Source: Maritimibacter fusiformis (GTDB lineage: Bacteria; Pseudomonadota; Alphaproteobacteria; Rhodobacterales; Rhodobacteraceae). Taken from it: a stretch of 64,000 nt of DNA. Numbering within the stretch: position 1 is the first letter of the stretch; each line of letters opens with the position of its first letter. The stretch covers positions 124,001-188,000 of the forward strand of contig NZ_VSIY01000003.1 in assembly GCF_008086115.1 (NCBI RefSeq). Reading direction: 5' to 3'. Under the pieces are notes generated by a model. It was not told the origin of the DNA, ran no database searches, and saw only the letters and a program-made list of their open reading frames with translations. Below are positions 1 through 8,359 of this stretch, piece after piece. Made by a program: the position numbers and the translations under genes.

Positions 1-515
1 TGGATCTCGATCACCGCCGGCACGCTGGAATCGACGCCCCCGATCGCGTTGGTCATGGCGCGCAGGTCTTCGGCGCGTCCCGGGTTGTCGTCGAGCATCG
101 CCGCCACCAGGTCCTCGCCGATCCGGTAGCGCTCCTCGTCCGGGGTCATGTGGCTTTCGTTCTCCGCCTCGACCAGCCTTTGCCCGAGGTCCGAGCCGTA
201 GAACGCCATGCCATGTGACACCAACTCGTCCGGCATCACCGCCGCCATCATGTCGAGCGCACGCTCCAGCATCACCTCGGGGTCGAACACCTCTTCGGCC
301 AGCCGCACCCACTGGTCGCCGAAGGCATCGGGCGCATCGCCCGCCAGCCCCGGCCCGGCCATCGCGCCCTGCTGCATCGAGGTGATCGCCACGTCAAAGC
401 CGGTCACTTCGAGAAAGGCGCGCAACTCGTCGCGCTCCGCCGCCTGCGCGGCCAGCGCCGTGCACGTCACCACCAGCGCCGCAAGCCCCCCCAGGATGTT
501 TCGTAGCCCCACCAT
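1..515 (-). CDS. DUF2059-type exported protein, C-terminus cut by window edge
   Basis: The frame starts at the ATG at 515-513 and stays open to base 1, so at least 171 residues are present and the C-terminus lies outside. The first 22 residues form a short positive start followed by a hydrophobic Leu/Ala stretch ending in A-x-A, a typical signal peptide, so the product is probably periplasmic. The rest is acidic and helical, with repeated Met-Ala/Leu-Glu patterns (VMLERALDMMA, EDLVAAMLD) that resemble DUF2059 proteins of Rhodobacterales. That family has no firm function. The gene points away from the tRNA-Ser downstream. Confidence 0.6.
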   Translation of the reverse strand, partial: MVGLRNILGGLAALVVTCTALAAQAAERDELRAFLEVTGFDVAITSMQQGAMAGPGLAGDAPDAFGDQWVRLAEEVFDPEVMLERALDMMAAVMPDELVSHGMAFYGSDLGQRLVEAENESHMTPDEERYRIGEDLVAAMLDDNPGRAEDLRAMTNAIGGVDSSVPAVIEI

Positions 516-615
516 GTCGCGCTCCTCTGCTGTCCGGTCCGACGACCCTAGAGCCGCGCCCGGCCGCTGCCAAGAGCGCACGCCAAACTTGGCAAACACC
601 CGCCGCAGAAATCCC

Positions 616-644
616 TTGCAGACCCCCGCCCGGTTCATTATGTC
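616..644 (+). promoter_or_regulatory. Predicted sigma-70 promoter of tRNA-Ser
   Basis: A -35 box TTGCAG (616-621), a 17-base spacer and a -10 box TATGTC (639-644) place the transcription start near 651, about ten bases before the mature tRNA 5' end. Spacing and position fit a stable-RNA promoter. Confidence 0.55.
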
Positions 645-660
645 CCCGCCTGACCCCCGC

Positions 661-750
661 GGAGAGGTGCCGGAGTGGTCGAACGGGGCGGTCTCGAAAA
701 CCGTTGACCCTTCACGGGGTCCCAGGGTTCGAATCCCTGTCTCTCCGCCA
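661..750 (+). tRNA. tRNA-Ser (anticodon CGA)
   Basis: A 90-base class II tRNA. The acceptor stem GGAGAGG (661-667) pairs with the 3' CCTCTCC region and a genomically encoded CCA ends at 750. The anticodon stem 688-692/700-704 closes a seven-base loop with CGA at 695-697, which reads UCG serine codons. A long variable arm follows, as expected for tRNA-Ser, then the T arm with GGTTCGAATCC at 726-736. Confidence 0.95.
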
Positions 751-991
751 CTAAGTCGTTGTTTGGCAAGCCGATTCATCTCCGGCGCCTCGGGGCCCGC
801 ATAGCCTCCGGCACGGACCATCCCGGCATGGTTGCCGACTCTCCGCATCACCGCAGGCACCAATGATGCCGCAACGGCGCGGAAATTCGCCTTTCCCACG
901 CCCGATGCGCCGCGTCCCGAAATGCCAAAGCACCGCCGTTTCAAGCGGGGTTTTCATTGGCCGGACCTTGTCCACCCGCGGTGGCGCGGGC

Positions 992-1207
992 CTACTTGCG
1001 CTTTTTCTTCGGCGACGGGGCGGGCGCATCGGCGCGCAGCGCCGCGTCTCGTTCGAGGCGGGTCTTGCGAAGGCGCGATGTCTTGTCCTGGCGCTCTTCG
1101 GCCTCGGTATCCCGAATTTCCCGCACGACACGCGTGGTCTTGTCCATCAGCGTTTCCGAACTGGGTTTGGCTGCCTTGAACAGCGAGTCCTTGTTGAGCT
1201 TGGCCAT
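992..1207 (-). CDS. Small basic conserved-type hypothetical protein (71 aa)
   Basis: A 71-residue Lys/Arg-rich protein beginning MAKLNKDSLFKAAKP and ending in a basic KKKRK tail. The ATG at 1207 has a good Shine-Dalgarno, AGGAGA, eight bases upstream. It has no membrane segment or Cys/His motif; the middle is predicted helical with many Arg/Glu pairs. Charge suggests nucleic-acid binding, but that is inference. It lies just downstream of, and parallel to, the cold-shock gene with about 150 bases between, so they could be cotranscribed. I do not recognise a named family. Confidence 0.6.
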   Translation of the reverse strand: MAKLNKDSLFKAAKPSSETLMDKTTRVVREIRDTEAEERQDKTSRLRKTRLERDAALRADAPAPSPKKKRK

Positions 1208-1355
1208 CTTGAAATCTCCTCGGGGAACGGGATCGCGGGCCGGTTACGGCATCAGGGTTCGGGATGACCGCCCCGTGCGACCGGACGGCCGGGACAAATG
1301 CAAAGGCGACCGCGGCCCGAAGGCCGCCGCCGCCTCGCAATTCGGTCCGCCGCGC

Positions 1356-1562
1356 TTAGGCCAGCGCGAGATTGGACGCGGATTCGCGCCCGTCGTTGCC
1401 GCTTTCGATGTCGAAGGTCACGGCCTGCCCATCGTCGAGCTGTTGCAGCCCGGCGCGTTCAAGGGCGGAAATGTGAACGAAGATGTCCTTCGAACCATTT
1501 TCCGGGGCGATGAAGCCGAAGCCTTTTTGCGCGTTGAACCATTTCACGGTGCCATTGGCCAT
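1356..1562 (-). CDS. cspA: CspA-family cold-shock protein
   Basis: A 68-residue single cold-shock domain covering the whole protein. RNP1 is KGFGFI (about 13-18) and RNP2 is DIFVHIS (about 26-32), the aromatic/basic face that binds single-stranded RNA and DNA. The family melts RNA secondary structure and affects transcription and translation in cold or stationary phase. The ATG at 1562 is chosen because AGGAGA lies seven to eight bases upstream and the family motif TVKWFN starts at residue 5; a longer in-frame extension has no homology. The roughly 240 bases upstream hold no gene and may include a long 5' leader, usual for csp genes. Which csp paralogue this is cannot be told. Confidence 0.93.
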   Translation of the reverse strand: MANGTVKWFNAQKGFGFIAPENGSKDIFVHISALERAGLQQLDDGQAVTFDIESGNDGRESASNLALA

Positions 1563-1809
1563 CGTGATGTCTCCTTGTTTGATTGCCACCCGCATAACGC
1601 GATGGCCCGGCTCAGTGTCCACGTAGGATCGTCTGAGGCCGTTAGGAAACAGAAGGTCGTAGGAAGATGCTTTGCTCAACACAGATGGGGTGGCCCGGCC
1701 CGATTGCAAGCCCCCACTTTGAAAAAGATGGATGAAGGCCCGACCGTCCCGCCGGCGCATTTGCCCCGGCGGCGGCCGTCGCCCCGGGGCGCGCCGCCCC
1801 TCGCCCGTT

Positions 1810-3204
1810 TCAATCCCCGCCCCCCGCCCGCGGCCTGATCCGCAGCCAGATGCCGTCCTTGGCGCGCACCGTCAGATGCGCCACCGGCATCGCCGGGCGG
1901 CCCTCGACCAGCTCGACCCGGTAGGCGCGCAGGATCATCGCCAGCAAGAGCGGCCCCTCGACCATCGCGAACCCCGCCCCGGTGCAGACGCGCGGCCCCG
2001 CCGAGAACGGCATGTAGGCATTGCGCAACCCGGCCTTGCCGTTCTCGGTGGCGAAACGGCCGGGGTCGAACTCGTCCGGCCGCTCCCACAGCCGCTCGTG
2101 CCGGTGCTGGTGCCAGGGGCTGAGCACCACCTGCGCGCCTTTCGCCACGGCGCGGCCCCGGAACTGCTCGGGACATGTCGTCTCGCGCACCATCATCGGC
2201 ACGGGCGGGTAAAGCCGCAGGGTCTCGCGGAACACGTCGCGGGCATTGGCCAGCCGCTTGACCACGGCGAACTCGGCCCGCTCCGGGTCGATCTCGCGCA
2301 GGGCTTCGTCGGCCACCCGCTCCTGCCAGTCGGGAAACATCGCCGCCAGATACAGCGCCCAGGCCAGCGCCGAGGCCGAGGTTTCGTGGCCCGCAAGGAA
2401 AAAGATCGCCACCTGGTCGACCATCTCGGCGGTGTCGAAGGTCGCCCCCGTCACGGGGTCGGCGGTGGTCATGATCTTGGTGGCAAGGTCGTCGGGCGCG
2501 GTGCCTGCCTCGATCTCGGCCATGCGCTCGGCGGTCAGCCGGGTGATCAGCGCGCGGATCTCGCGCGCCGTGCGCTTGATCTCGCCCCGGTGCAGGCGCG
2601 GCAGCCATTTCGGCAGCGGGATCAGCGCCCACAGGTTCAGCACCGGCTGGGCATGCTGGTGCGCCTTGAATTCACGAAACACCCCCGCCGCCACCTCGTT
2701 CTCGATCGGGATCGAAAACAGCGTGCGAAAGATCACGTCGGCGGCGGCATGGCTGGTCTCGGCCTCGATCTCGACCGGCTGGCCGTCGGCACGCGCGGCC
2801 AGCCGCGCCACCGCCGATTGCCCCGCCGCCCACATCGCCGGAAAGGTATCGCGCAGCCGCCCGCCCTCGAACGCCGGGTCGATGATGCGGCGCTGGCGCT
2901 TCCAGGTCTCGCCGTTGGTAACGAACACCGAATTGCCCAGAAGCGGCGCCAGCCCCTCGCGCACCCGGTCGGACTTGGGGAAATCGTCGGGCCGGTCCTT
3001 GAGCACGGTTTTGACCAACTCCGGGTCGTTGCACAGGTAGCTGGTGAAGAACGGCGTGCGGAACTCGGCCATCCAGGCGCGATAGAGCCGGGCGGGCTGG
3101 GCCGACAGGATATCGGCGCGAAAGAGCTTGATATAACGGCGCAGCGACACCCGCGCGGGCCGGGCGGGCGGTTTCGGCGGCAGATGCGGGCAGGCCCCGC
3201 TCAC
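1810..3204 (-). CDS. Cytochrome P450 monooxygenase
   Basis: A 464-residue soluble bacterial P450. The I-helix oxygen-activation motif AGHETS lies near residue 272, the K-helix ExxR (ETLR) near 326, a PERF-like FDPGRF before the haem loop, and the haem-ligand cysteine in [10 protein letters not shown] at about 407. All diagnostic residues are present, so it should bind haem and hydroxylate a hydrophobic substrate, using ferredoxin partners not seen here. The GTG start at 3204-3202 overlaps the stop codon of the preceding membrane hydrolase gene by four bases, which implies translational coupling and a shared pathway. Substrate unknown; fatty acyl or isoprenoid compounds are possible. Confidence 0.9.
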   Translation of the reverse strand: MSGACPHLPPKPPARPARVSLRRYIKLFRADILSAQPARLYRAWMAEFRTPFFTSYLCNDPELVKTVLKDRPDDFPKSDRVREGLAPLLGNSVFVTNGETWKRQRRIIDPAFEGGRLRDTFPAMWAAGQSAVARLAARADGQPVEIEAETSHAAADVIFRTLFSIPIENEVAAGVFREFKAHQHAQPVLNLWALIPLPKWLPRLHRGEIKRTAREIRALITRLTAERMAEIEAGTAPDDLATKIMTTADPVTGATFDTAEMVDQVAIFFLAGHETSASALAWALYLAAMFPDWQERVADEALREIDPERAEFAVVKRLANARDVFRETLRLYPPVPMMVRETTCPEQFRGRAVAKGAQVVLSPWHQHRHERLWERPDEFDPGRFATENGKAGLRNAYMPFSAGPRVCTGAGFAMVEGPLLLAMILRAYRVELVEGRPAMPVAHLTVRAKDGIWLRIRPRAGGGD

Positions 3205-4475
3205 AGGGCGGCTCCCGGGGCCATCGCGGTATGTTTCGACACCGCCTCTTCCTTGCGCGAGCGCGAGGGTTTGCGCGTGGCAAAGCGCGTGCCCAGCGTC
3301 AGCGGCCCGGCGGTGATCTTGAAATAGTCGTAGTCGCCGGGCCGGTCGAAGGCGCAGAGATACTGGAAATGCAGCCGGAAAAACCGCCAGCGCAGTTCCT
3401 TCCAGCGCTCCGGGCTGAGCGTCTTGGTAAACGCCGCCGAGATCACCAGCGGCCAGCGCTTGCCGGTTTCGGGCGCCACACCCGACACCGCCACCGGATC
3501 GCACAGCGCAAAGGCGCAGCCGTCGCCCGGCGCGGTCACGTCGACCCAGGGAATGTCGCCCTGGCTCAGTTCGTGCAGGTCGCGGCGCAGCCGGTGCGCC
3601 TTGGGCAGGAAACTGACCATCGGCACCACCTGCCCCAGCGTGAGAAACCCCAGCTTCGGCCCGTCCCTGGGCACCCGTCCCTCGCGCACCAGGTCGGCCA
3701 GGATCGACACGCCCAGATGCGCGCCCGAGGAATGCCCGACCACCAGCACCTCGTCGACATCGGTTTCCAGCGCGGCGGCGATCTGGTTCGCGAACTCGCC
3801 CATCCGCGCCTGAAGCGCCGGCGGATCGGCCCCGCGCGAGGCCGCCGAATAGGCATAATCGTGCATCAGGTAATAGGCGAACAGCCGGTTGTCGATGCGC
3901 CGGAACCACCCCAGCACCAGCGTGAACACCACCGCCCCCAGCATCGCCGCGATGACCTTCTGGCCCGGCAGAAGCGTGCCGCCATCCGAGACGGTGTGCG
4001 CCAGCCAGCCCATCAGCGCCAGGAACACCGCCCCGGTCGCCAGCCCCGCCGCAATCGCCACCAGCGCCTGCACCGTGAGCATCCCGATTGGATAAAGCGC
4101 CGCGATCACCGGCCCCTTGCGCAGCCGGATCAGCCGCCCGAAGGCGCCGGTGGCGATATAGGTCCAGGCGGTGCGCGCCATCAGGATGTAGGTTTGCAGG
4201 ATATTGCGCTCCATCGAACTGCGCACGATATCCGACCACACCAGCACATCGAACTCGGCCCGCGTCTCCGCCCCGTCGATCCGGCCCGTCACCTGCCAGC
4301 CGTAGGTGGCCGAGCCCTGCCGCCCGACAAGATCGACCTCATAGCCCGAGATCTTCGCCTGGGCCGCCGATTCCTTGCGGTAGAGCTCGCGGTAACGGCG
4401 TGGATGAATCGGGTCGTAGCCGGGGATGTAGAACACCCGGCGCCGCCTGACTTCCTGTTTTGCAGGACTGCTCAT
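3201..4475 (-). CDS. Membrane-associated alpha/beta-hydrolase-like protein with GHSSG motif
   Basis: A 424-residue protein. Residues about 110-200 contain two or more strongly hydrophobic segments rich in Ala/Val/Leu (PIGMLTVQALVAIAAG and VIAAMLGAVVFTLVLGW). After them comes VLVVGHSSGAH at about 243-253, the G-x-S-x-G nucleophile elbow of serine lipases and esterases. The N-terminus has RVFYIPGYDP, similar to the first strand of alpha/beta hydrolases. I infer a membrane-anchored serine hydrolase acting on lipid-like esters. It is the first gene of a two-gene unit with the P450, stop and start overlapping. Catalytic Asp and His cannot be assigned by eye. Confidence 0.65.
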   Translation of the reverse strand: MSSPAKQEVRRRRVFYIPGYDPIHPRRYRELYRKESAAQAKISGYEVDLVGRQGSATYGWQVTGRIDGAETRAEFDVLVWSDIVRSSMERNILQTYILMARTAWTYIATGAFGRLIRLRKGPVIAALYPIGMLTVQALVAIAAGLATGAVFLALMGWLAHTVSDGGTLLPGQKVIAAMLGAVVFTLVLGWFRRIDNRLFAYYLMHDYAYSAASRGADPPALQARMGEFANQIAAALETDVDEVLVVGHSSGAHLGVSILADLVREGRVPRDGPKLGFLTLGQVVPMVSFLPKAHRLRRDLHELSQGDIPWVDVTAPGDGCAFALCDPVAVSGVAPETGKRWPLVISAAFTKTLSPERWKELRWRFFRLHFQYLCAFDRPGDYDYFKITAGPLTLGTRFATRKPSRSRKEEAVSKHTAMAPGAAL

Positions 4476-4570
4476 CTTCCCGCCCGAACGGTTGTTTTGC
4501 CCGCAACGCTAGCGCGGAATTCGGGCGAAGGTAAGGCACGGAGGCCAAGGCCCCTCACCGCACACGCCCC

Positions 4571-5173
4571 TCAGGTCACCCCGAGATAGCGCGCCATCCA
4601 GACTGAGTGGCCGTTGCAATCGGGGTCTTCGGGGGTAAAGGCCAGCACTTCGAAGCCCTGCCCCTCCAGGAGCGCCTGGTAATCCGCCGGCGACAGCGAA
4701 GCGTGATAGAGCTGTTGCCCCTCGACCTGCCCGATCGCCTCGCCGGCCTCGGGGCCGGTGGTCATCACCAGCACGCTGCGCGGGCGCGCATGGGCGGCAA
4801 AGACCGGGAACATGGCGCGTTGGTCGTCTGCCGACAGGTGAAACAGGCTGTTCCAGGCCAGGATCAGGTCGAACTCCTCGCCCAGGTCCAGCCCGCGCAT
4901 GTCGCGGTGCAGGACCCGCGCATGCGGCAGGTTCTGGCGAAACAGCGCCACCATCGCCTGCGCCCCGTCCACGCCGGTGATCTCGGCCCGGCGGTCCTGG
5001 AGATACGAGGCAATCGGCAGACCCGGCCCGCAGCCCAGGTCGAGCACCCGGCGCCCGGGCGCATAGCCCAGCGCCCGGTCCAGCCAGCGGCGTTCATAGA
5101 GCGTGCGGTCGCGCGACCGGGCAAAGCCCTTGGCGACTCGTTCATAGGTCGGGAGGATGTCATCTGGCGTCAT
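4571..5173 (-). CDS. Class I SAM-dependent methyltransferase
   Basis: A 200-residue Rossmann-fold methyltransferase. Motif I VLDLGCGPG (about 43-51) is the SAM glycine loop, the acidic residue ending strand 2 lies in ITGVDGA (about 66-72), and FDLILAWNSLFHL is motif IV with the following loop. It lacks family-specific features, so substrate (small molecule or protein) is unknown. It is transcribed divergently from mrcA and parallel to, but about 95 bases from, the hydrolase-P450 pair, so it could belong to the same unit. The ATG at 5173 has only a weak ribosome site (GGTGG). Confidence 0.82.
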   Translation of the reverse strand: MTPDDILPTYERVAKGFARSRDRTLYERRWLDRALGYAPGRRVLDLGCGPGLPIASYLQDRRAEITGVDGAQAMVALFRQNLPHARVLHRDMRGLDLGEEFDLILAWNSLFHLSADDQRAMFPVFAAHARPRSVLVMTTGPEAGEAIGQVEGQQLYHASLSPADYQALLEGQGFEVLAFTPEDPDCNGHSVWMARYLGVT

Positions 5174-5291
5174 GCCACCGGGCTAGGCAATCGGCGCGCC
5201 CGCGTCGAGAGCCAAAACGCCGCCCCGCGCCCTCTGGGCGGAAAACCGGCACCACGGCCCCGGCAAAAGGCAAAACGCCGCCGATCGTGTT

Positions 5292-5320
5292 TTGACCCGG
5301 CGCGCGCGCTCGCATATAGG
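5292..5320 (+). promoter_or_regulatory. Predicted sigma-70 promoter of mrcA
   Basis: TTGACC (5292-5297), a 17-base spacer and TATAGG (5315-5320) match a vegetative promoter well. The predicted start near 5327 gives a leader of about 24 bases before the GTG start of PBP1A. Confidence 0.6.
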
Positions 5321-5350
5321 AGGCGCCTAACCGGACCTACGGGGGCGCGC

Positions 5351-7864
5351 GTGTTCCGATTCATACTGGGCTTCATCGGCTCGATCTTTTCCTGGCTGAC
5401 CCTGGCGGTGCTCATGGGGGCGATCACGCTGGGCGCGATTTTCTGGATGTATTCCAGGGACTTGCCGTCGCATGAGCAACTGGCCACCTACCAGCCCGCG
5501 ATGATCAGCCGGATCTATTCCGGCGAAGGCGCCCTGATGGACGAATTCGCCACCGAGCGCCGGCTCTACACCCCGCCCGAGCAGATCCCCGATTTGGTGA
5601 AATGGGCCTTCATCTCGGCCGAGGACAAGAATTTCTACCAGCACCGCGGCTATGACCTGCGCGGCATGGTGGCCGCCGCCCTGCAGGCGGCCCAGGGCGC
5701 ACGGCTGCGCGGCGCCTCGACCATCACCCAGCAGGTGATGAAGAACTTCCTTCTGTCCTCGGACCGCTCGTTCGAGCGCAAGATCAAGGAACTGATCCTC
5801 GCCACCCGGCTGGAGCAGACCCTGTCCAAGGACGAGATCCTCGCGCTCTATCTCAACGAGATCTTCCTGGGCCAGAACAGCTTTGGCGTCACCGCCGCGG
5901 CCCAGACCTATTTCAACAAGACGCTCGACCAACTGGCTCCGCACGAGGCCGCGATGCTGGCCGCGATGCCGCAGGCGCCGTCGAAATACCACCCGGTGAC
6001 CTCGAAGGAGCGTCTGACCCAGCGCCGCGATTTCGTGCTCAAGGAGATGCTCGAGAACGGCTTCATCGACGAGGCCACCTATCGCGCCGAAGTCGCCCTG
6101 CCGCTGCGCTCGGTTCAGAACGGCGACTACCCGTCGTTCCGCGCCACCCTGCCGCCGCGCGACTACTTCACCGACGAAATCAGGCGCCAGCTCAGCCGCA
6201 ACTTCGGCGAGGACGAGTTCTTCGGCGGCGGCCTCACGATCCGCGCCACGGTCGACCCGGACCTGCAGATCGTCGCCGCCCACGCGCTGCAAAAGTCGCT
6301 CGAAGCCTATGACCGCGACCGCCGCCAGTGGCGCGGCACCGGCAAGACCATCGACCCGGCCACGCTGGACGACGGCACCTGGGAGGCGGCGCTTGCCGAG
6401 GTGTCGGTGGCGCGCGACATCACGCTGGACGGGCAATGGTTCGTGGCCGTGGTCGACCAGGTCGGCGACCAGGCCCTGACGCTCAAGATCGAAGGCCAGC
6501 CCGAACCCAATCCCTGGGACGTGCCGCGCGACGACATCGGCTGGATGACGGGGTCGTTCACCGACAACTTCACCCGCGGCGACGTGGTGCATGTGCGCCG
6601 GATGACCAAGGGCGAAGATGGCAGCGGCGATTTCATCCGCTGGACCCTGCGCCAGGTGCCCGAGGTCGAAGGCGCCTTCATGGCGATGGACGTGAACACC
6701 GGCCGGGTGATCGCGATGCAGGGCGGGTTTTCCTATCAGCATTCGGTGTTCAACCGGGCGACGCAGGCCACCCGCCAGCCGGGGTCGTCCTTCAAGCCCT
6801 TCGTCTATGCCGCGGCACTCGACTCGGGCTTCACCCCCGCCTCGATCATCATCGACGCCCCGATCGAGATCGAGACCGGCGGCGGCATCTGGCGGCCCAA
6901 GAACGCGTCCAACAAGTTCTACGGCCCCTCGCCGCTGCGCACCGGGATCGAGCAGTCGCGCAACCTGATGACGGTGCGCGTGGCACAGGAAGTGGGCATG
7001 GAGGTGGTCGCCTCCTACGCCGAGCGTTTCGGCGTCTACGACCACCTCGACCCGTTCCTGGCCAACGCGCTCGGCTCGTCCGAGACCACGCTGTTCAAGA
7101 TGGTCGCGGCCTACGCGATGTTCGCCAACGGCGGCGAGCGGGTGGAACCCACGCTGGTCGACCGGGTGCAGGACCGCATGGGGCGCACCATCTACCGCCA
7201 CGACCAGCGCATCTGCGAGGAATGCGACCTGCTGCGCATCCCGCCCGGCGAAGGCCCCACGATCATCTCGAACCGCGAACGGGTGATGAACGCGATCACC
7301 GCCTATCAGCTCACCTCGATGCTGCAGGGCGTGGTGCAGCGCGGCACCGCGGCGGGGGCGATCAACCTGCCGGTGCCCACCGCGGGCAAGACCGGCACCA
7401 CCAACGATTCCAAGGATGTCTGGTTCGTCGGCTTCACCTCGAACGTGGTCGCGGGCTGCTACATCGGCTTCGACCGGCCGCAAACCCTGATCGGCGGCTC
7501 CGGCGGCGGCACCTGTGCGCCGGTGTTCCAGCGCTTCATGACCGAGGCGGTCGAGAAATACGGCGGCGGCCGCTTCCGGGTGCCGCCGGGCGGGCATTTC
7601 ATCAAGATCGACCGCTATTCCGGCGCCCGCCTGCCCGACGACGCCACCGGCGATTATGTCGTGGCCGAGTATTTCCGCGACGGCGAAGAGCCGGTGTTCG
7701 GCGTGGCCTTCGACGGCGGCTTCGCGATGGGATCGAACCTGCCGCTGTTCCTGCCCGGCGAGATCGACCCCGAAACCCGCGAAAGCACCACCGCCACCGG
7801 CGACCTGACGGTGATTCCCGACCGCGCCGACACCGGCTCGGTGGCCGCCGGCGGGCTCTATTGA
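5351..7864 (+). CDS. mrcA: Penicillin-binding protein 1A (bifunctional transglycosylase/transpeptidase)
   Basis: An 837-residue class A PBP. An N-terminal membrane anchor (about 1-35) is followed by a GT51 transglycosylase domain with EDKNFYQH (catalytic Glu near 90) and GASTITQQ. The transpeptidase domain has SxxK as SSFK (Ser about 479), SxN as SRN (about 536-538) and KTG at about 680. It polymerises lipid II and crosslinks glycan in the periplasm. The GTG at 5351 is chosen because it directly precedes the membrane anchor, follows a G-rich ribosome site and lies 31 bases after the -10 box; upstream in-frame sequence is antisense to the methyltransferase and not family-like. A terminator follows the stop. 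Confidence 0.95.
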   Translation: MFRFILGFIGSIFSWLTLAVLMGAITLGAIFWMYSRDLPSHEQLATYQPAMISRIYSGEGALMDEFATERRLYTPPEQIPDLVKWAFISAEDKNFYQHRGYDLRGMVAAALQAAQGARLRGASTITQQVMKNFLLSSDRSFERKIKELILATRLEQTLSKDEILALYLNEIFLGQNSFGVTAAAQTYFNKTLDQLAPHEAAMLAAMPQAPSKYHPVTSKERLTQRRDFVLKEMLENGFIDEATYRAEVALPLRSVQNGDYPSFRATLPPRDYFTDEIRRQLSRNFGEDEFFGGGLTIRATVDPDLQIVAAHALQKSLEAYDRDRRQWRGTGKTIDPATLDDGTWEAALAEVSVARDITLDGQWFVAVVDQVGDQALTLKIEGQPEPNPWDVPRDDIGWMTGSFTDNFTRGDVVHVRRMTKGEDGSGDFIRWTLRQVPEVEGAFMAMDVNTGRVIAMQGGFSYQHSVFNRATQATRQPGSSFKPFVYAAALDSGFTPASIIIDAPIEIETGGGIWRPKNASNKFYGPSPLRTGIEQSRNLMTVRVAQEVGMEVVASYAERFGVYDHLDPFLANALGSSETTLFKMVAAYAMFANGGERVEPTLVDRVQDRMGRTIYRHDQRICEECDLLRIPPGEGPTIISNRERVMNAITAYQLTSMLQGVVQRGTAAGAINLPVPTAGKTGTTNDSKDVWFVGFTSNVVAGCYIGFDRPQTLIGGSGGGTCAPVFQRFMTEAVEKYGGGRFRVPPGGHFIKIDRYSGARLPDDATGDYVVAEYFRDGEEPVFGVAFDGGFAMGSNLPLFLPGEIDPETRESTTATGDLTVIPDRADTGSVAAGGLY

Positions 7865-8359
7865 CGCCCGCGTCAGCGCCCGCCACGGCCCTTGAAATCA
7901 CACGGGAATCCCCGGCCCGCGCCGGGCAATTCACCCGGCGCGCGATTTTGCCCATTGTATTTGCCGGCGCGCCGACACTATGTTCATCCGACGGCGAAAA
8001 GACGCGCGCTGCGTCCTCGCCCGAAAGTTTCGCTGCCCCGTCTCGCCATGGCGCCAAACGCCGGAGACCGGACAGACCGAGAGGCGGCCGCAAGGCCGGA
8101 CCGGCCACATGGCCAGACATTTGCCCGCCAACCCCGAGGGGGCGGCGCGGCCCTGAACAGGCCCCCGTCACGCTATGACAGGGTGCCGGAGACGAAACGC
8201 GATGAGGCGCGCAGGACAGACCGTTGATCCAGACCGGGGGGCATCGCCGCCCGGTGCTGTGGCAGGTGTGCCCGCGCCGAAGCTCGCCCATACAAGTCAC
8301 CCCCGATCCCGCGCCCGCCTTGACCGGCCCGCGCCCGCTCCGGGGTGCATCGGAACACA
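7865..8359 (+). other. 495-base gap: mrcA terminator plus probable long rne 5' leader
   Basis: No convincing gene. The left end holds the mrcA terminator. A weak promoter, TTGTAT (7955-7960), 18 bases, TATGTT (7979-7984), would leave a leader of roughly 370 bases before the RNase E start. In enterobacteria the rne mRNA has a long 5' UTR through which RNase E controls its own message; a similar role here is inference. Short open frames in the gap lack ribosome sites and family-like sequence. Confidence 0.45.
7918..7949 (+). terminator. Rho-independent terminator after mrcA
   Basis: A nine-base-pair GC stem (7918-7926 with 7934-7942) around a seven-base loop is followed after CGA by four T (7946-7949), 54 bases after the mrcA stop. 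Confidence 0.6.

Noticed and set aside
661-750. tRNA-Ser as integration site of a mobile element
   Set aside because: No integrase, no duplicated tRNA 3' end and no composition shift nearby.
208-804. A plus-strand gene across the left end and the tRNA
   Set aside because: It reads through the tRNA-Ser and is antisense to the DUF2059-type gene.
1681-1709. Promoter for the cold-shock gene, TTGCAA with a 17-base spacer on the minus strand
   Set aside because: The -10 candidate ATCTGT matches the consensus poorly, so it was not listed.
1810-4239. One 809-codon frame joining P450 and upstream sequence
   Set aside because: The upstream part is an out-of-frame reading of the hydrolase gene; the P450 begins at the GTG at 3204 overlapping the hydrolase stop.
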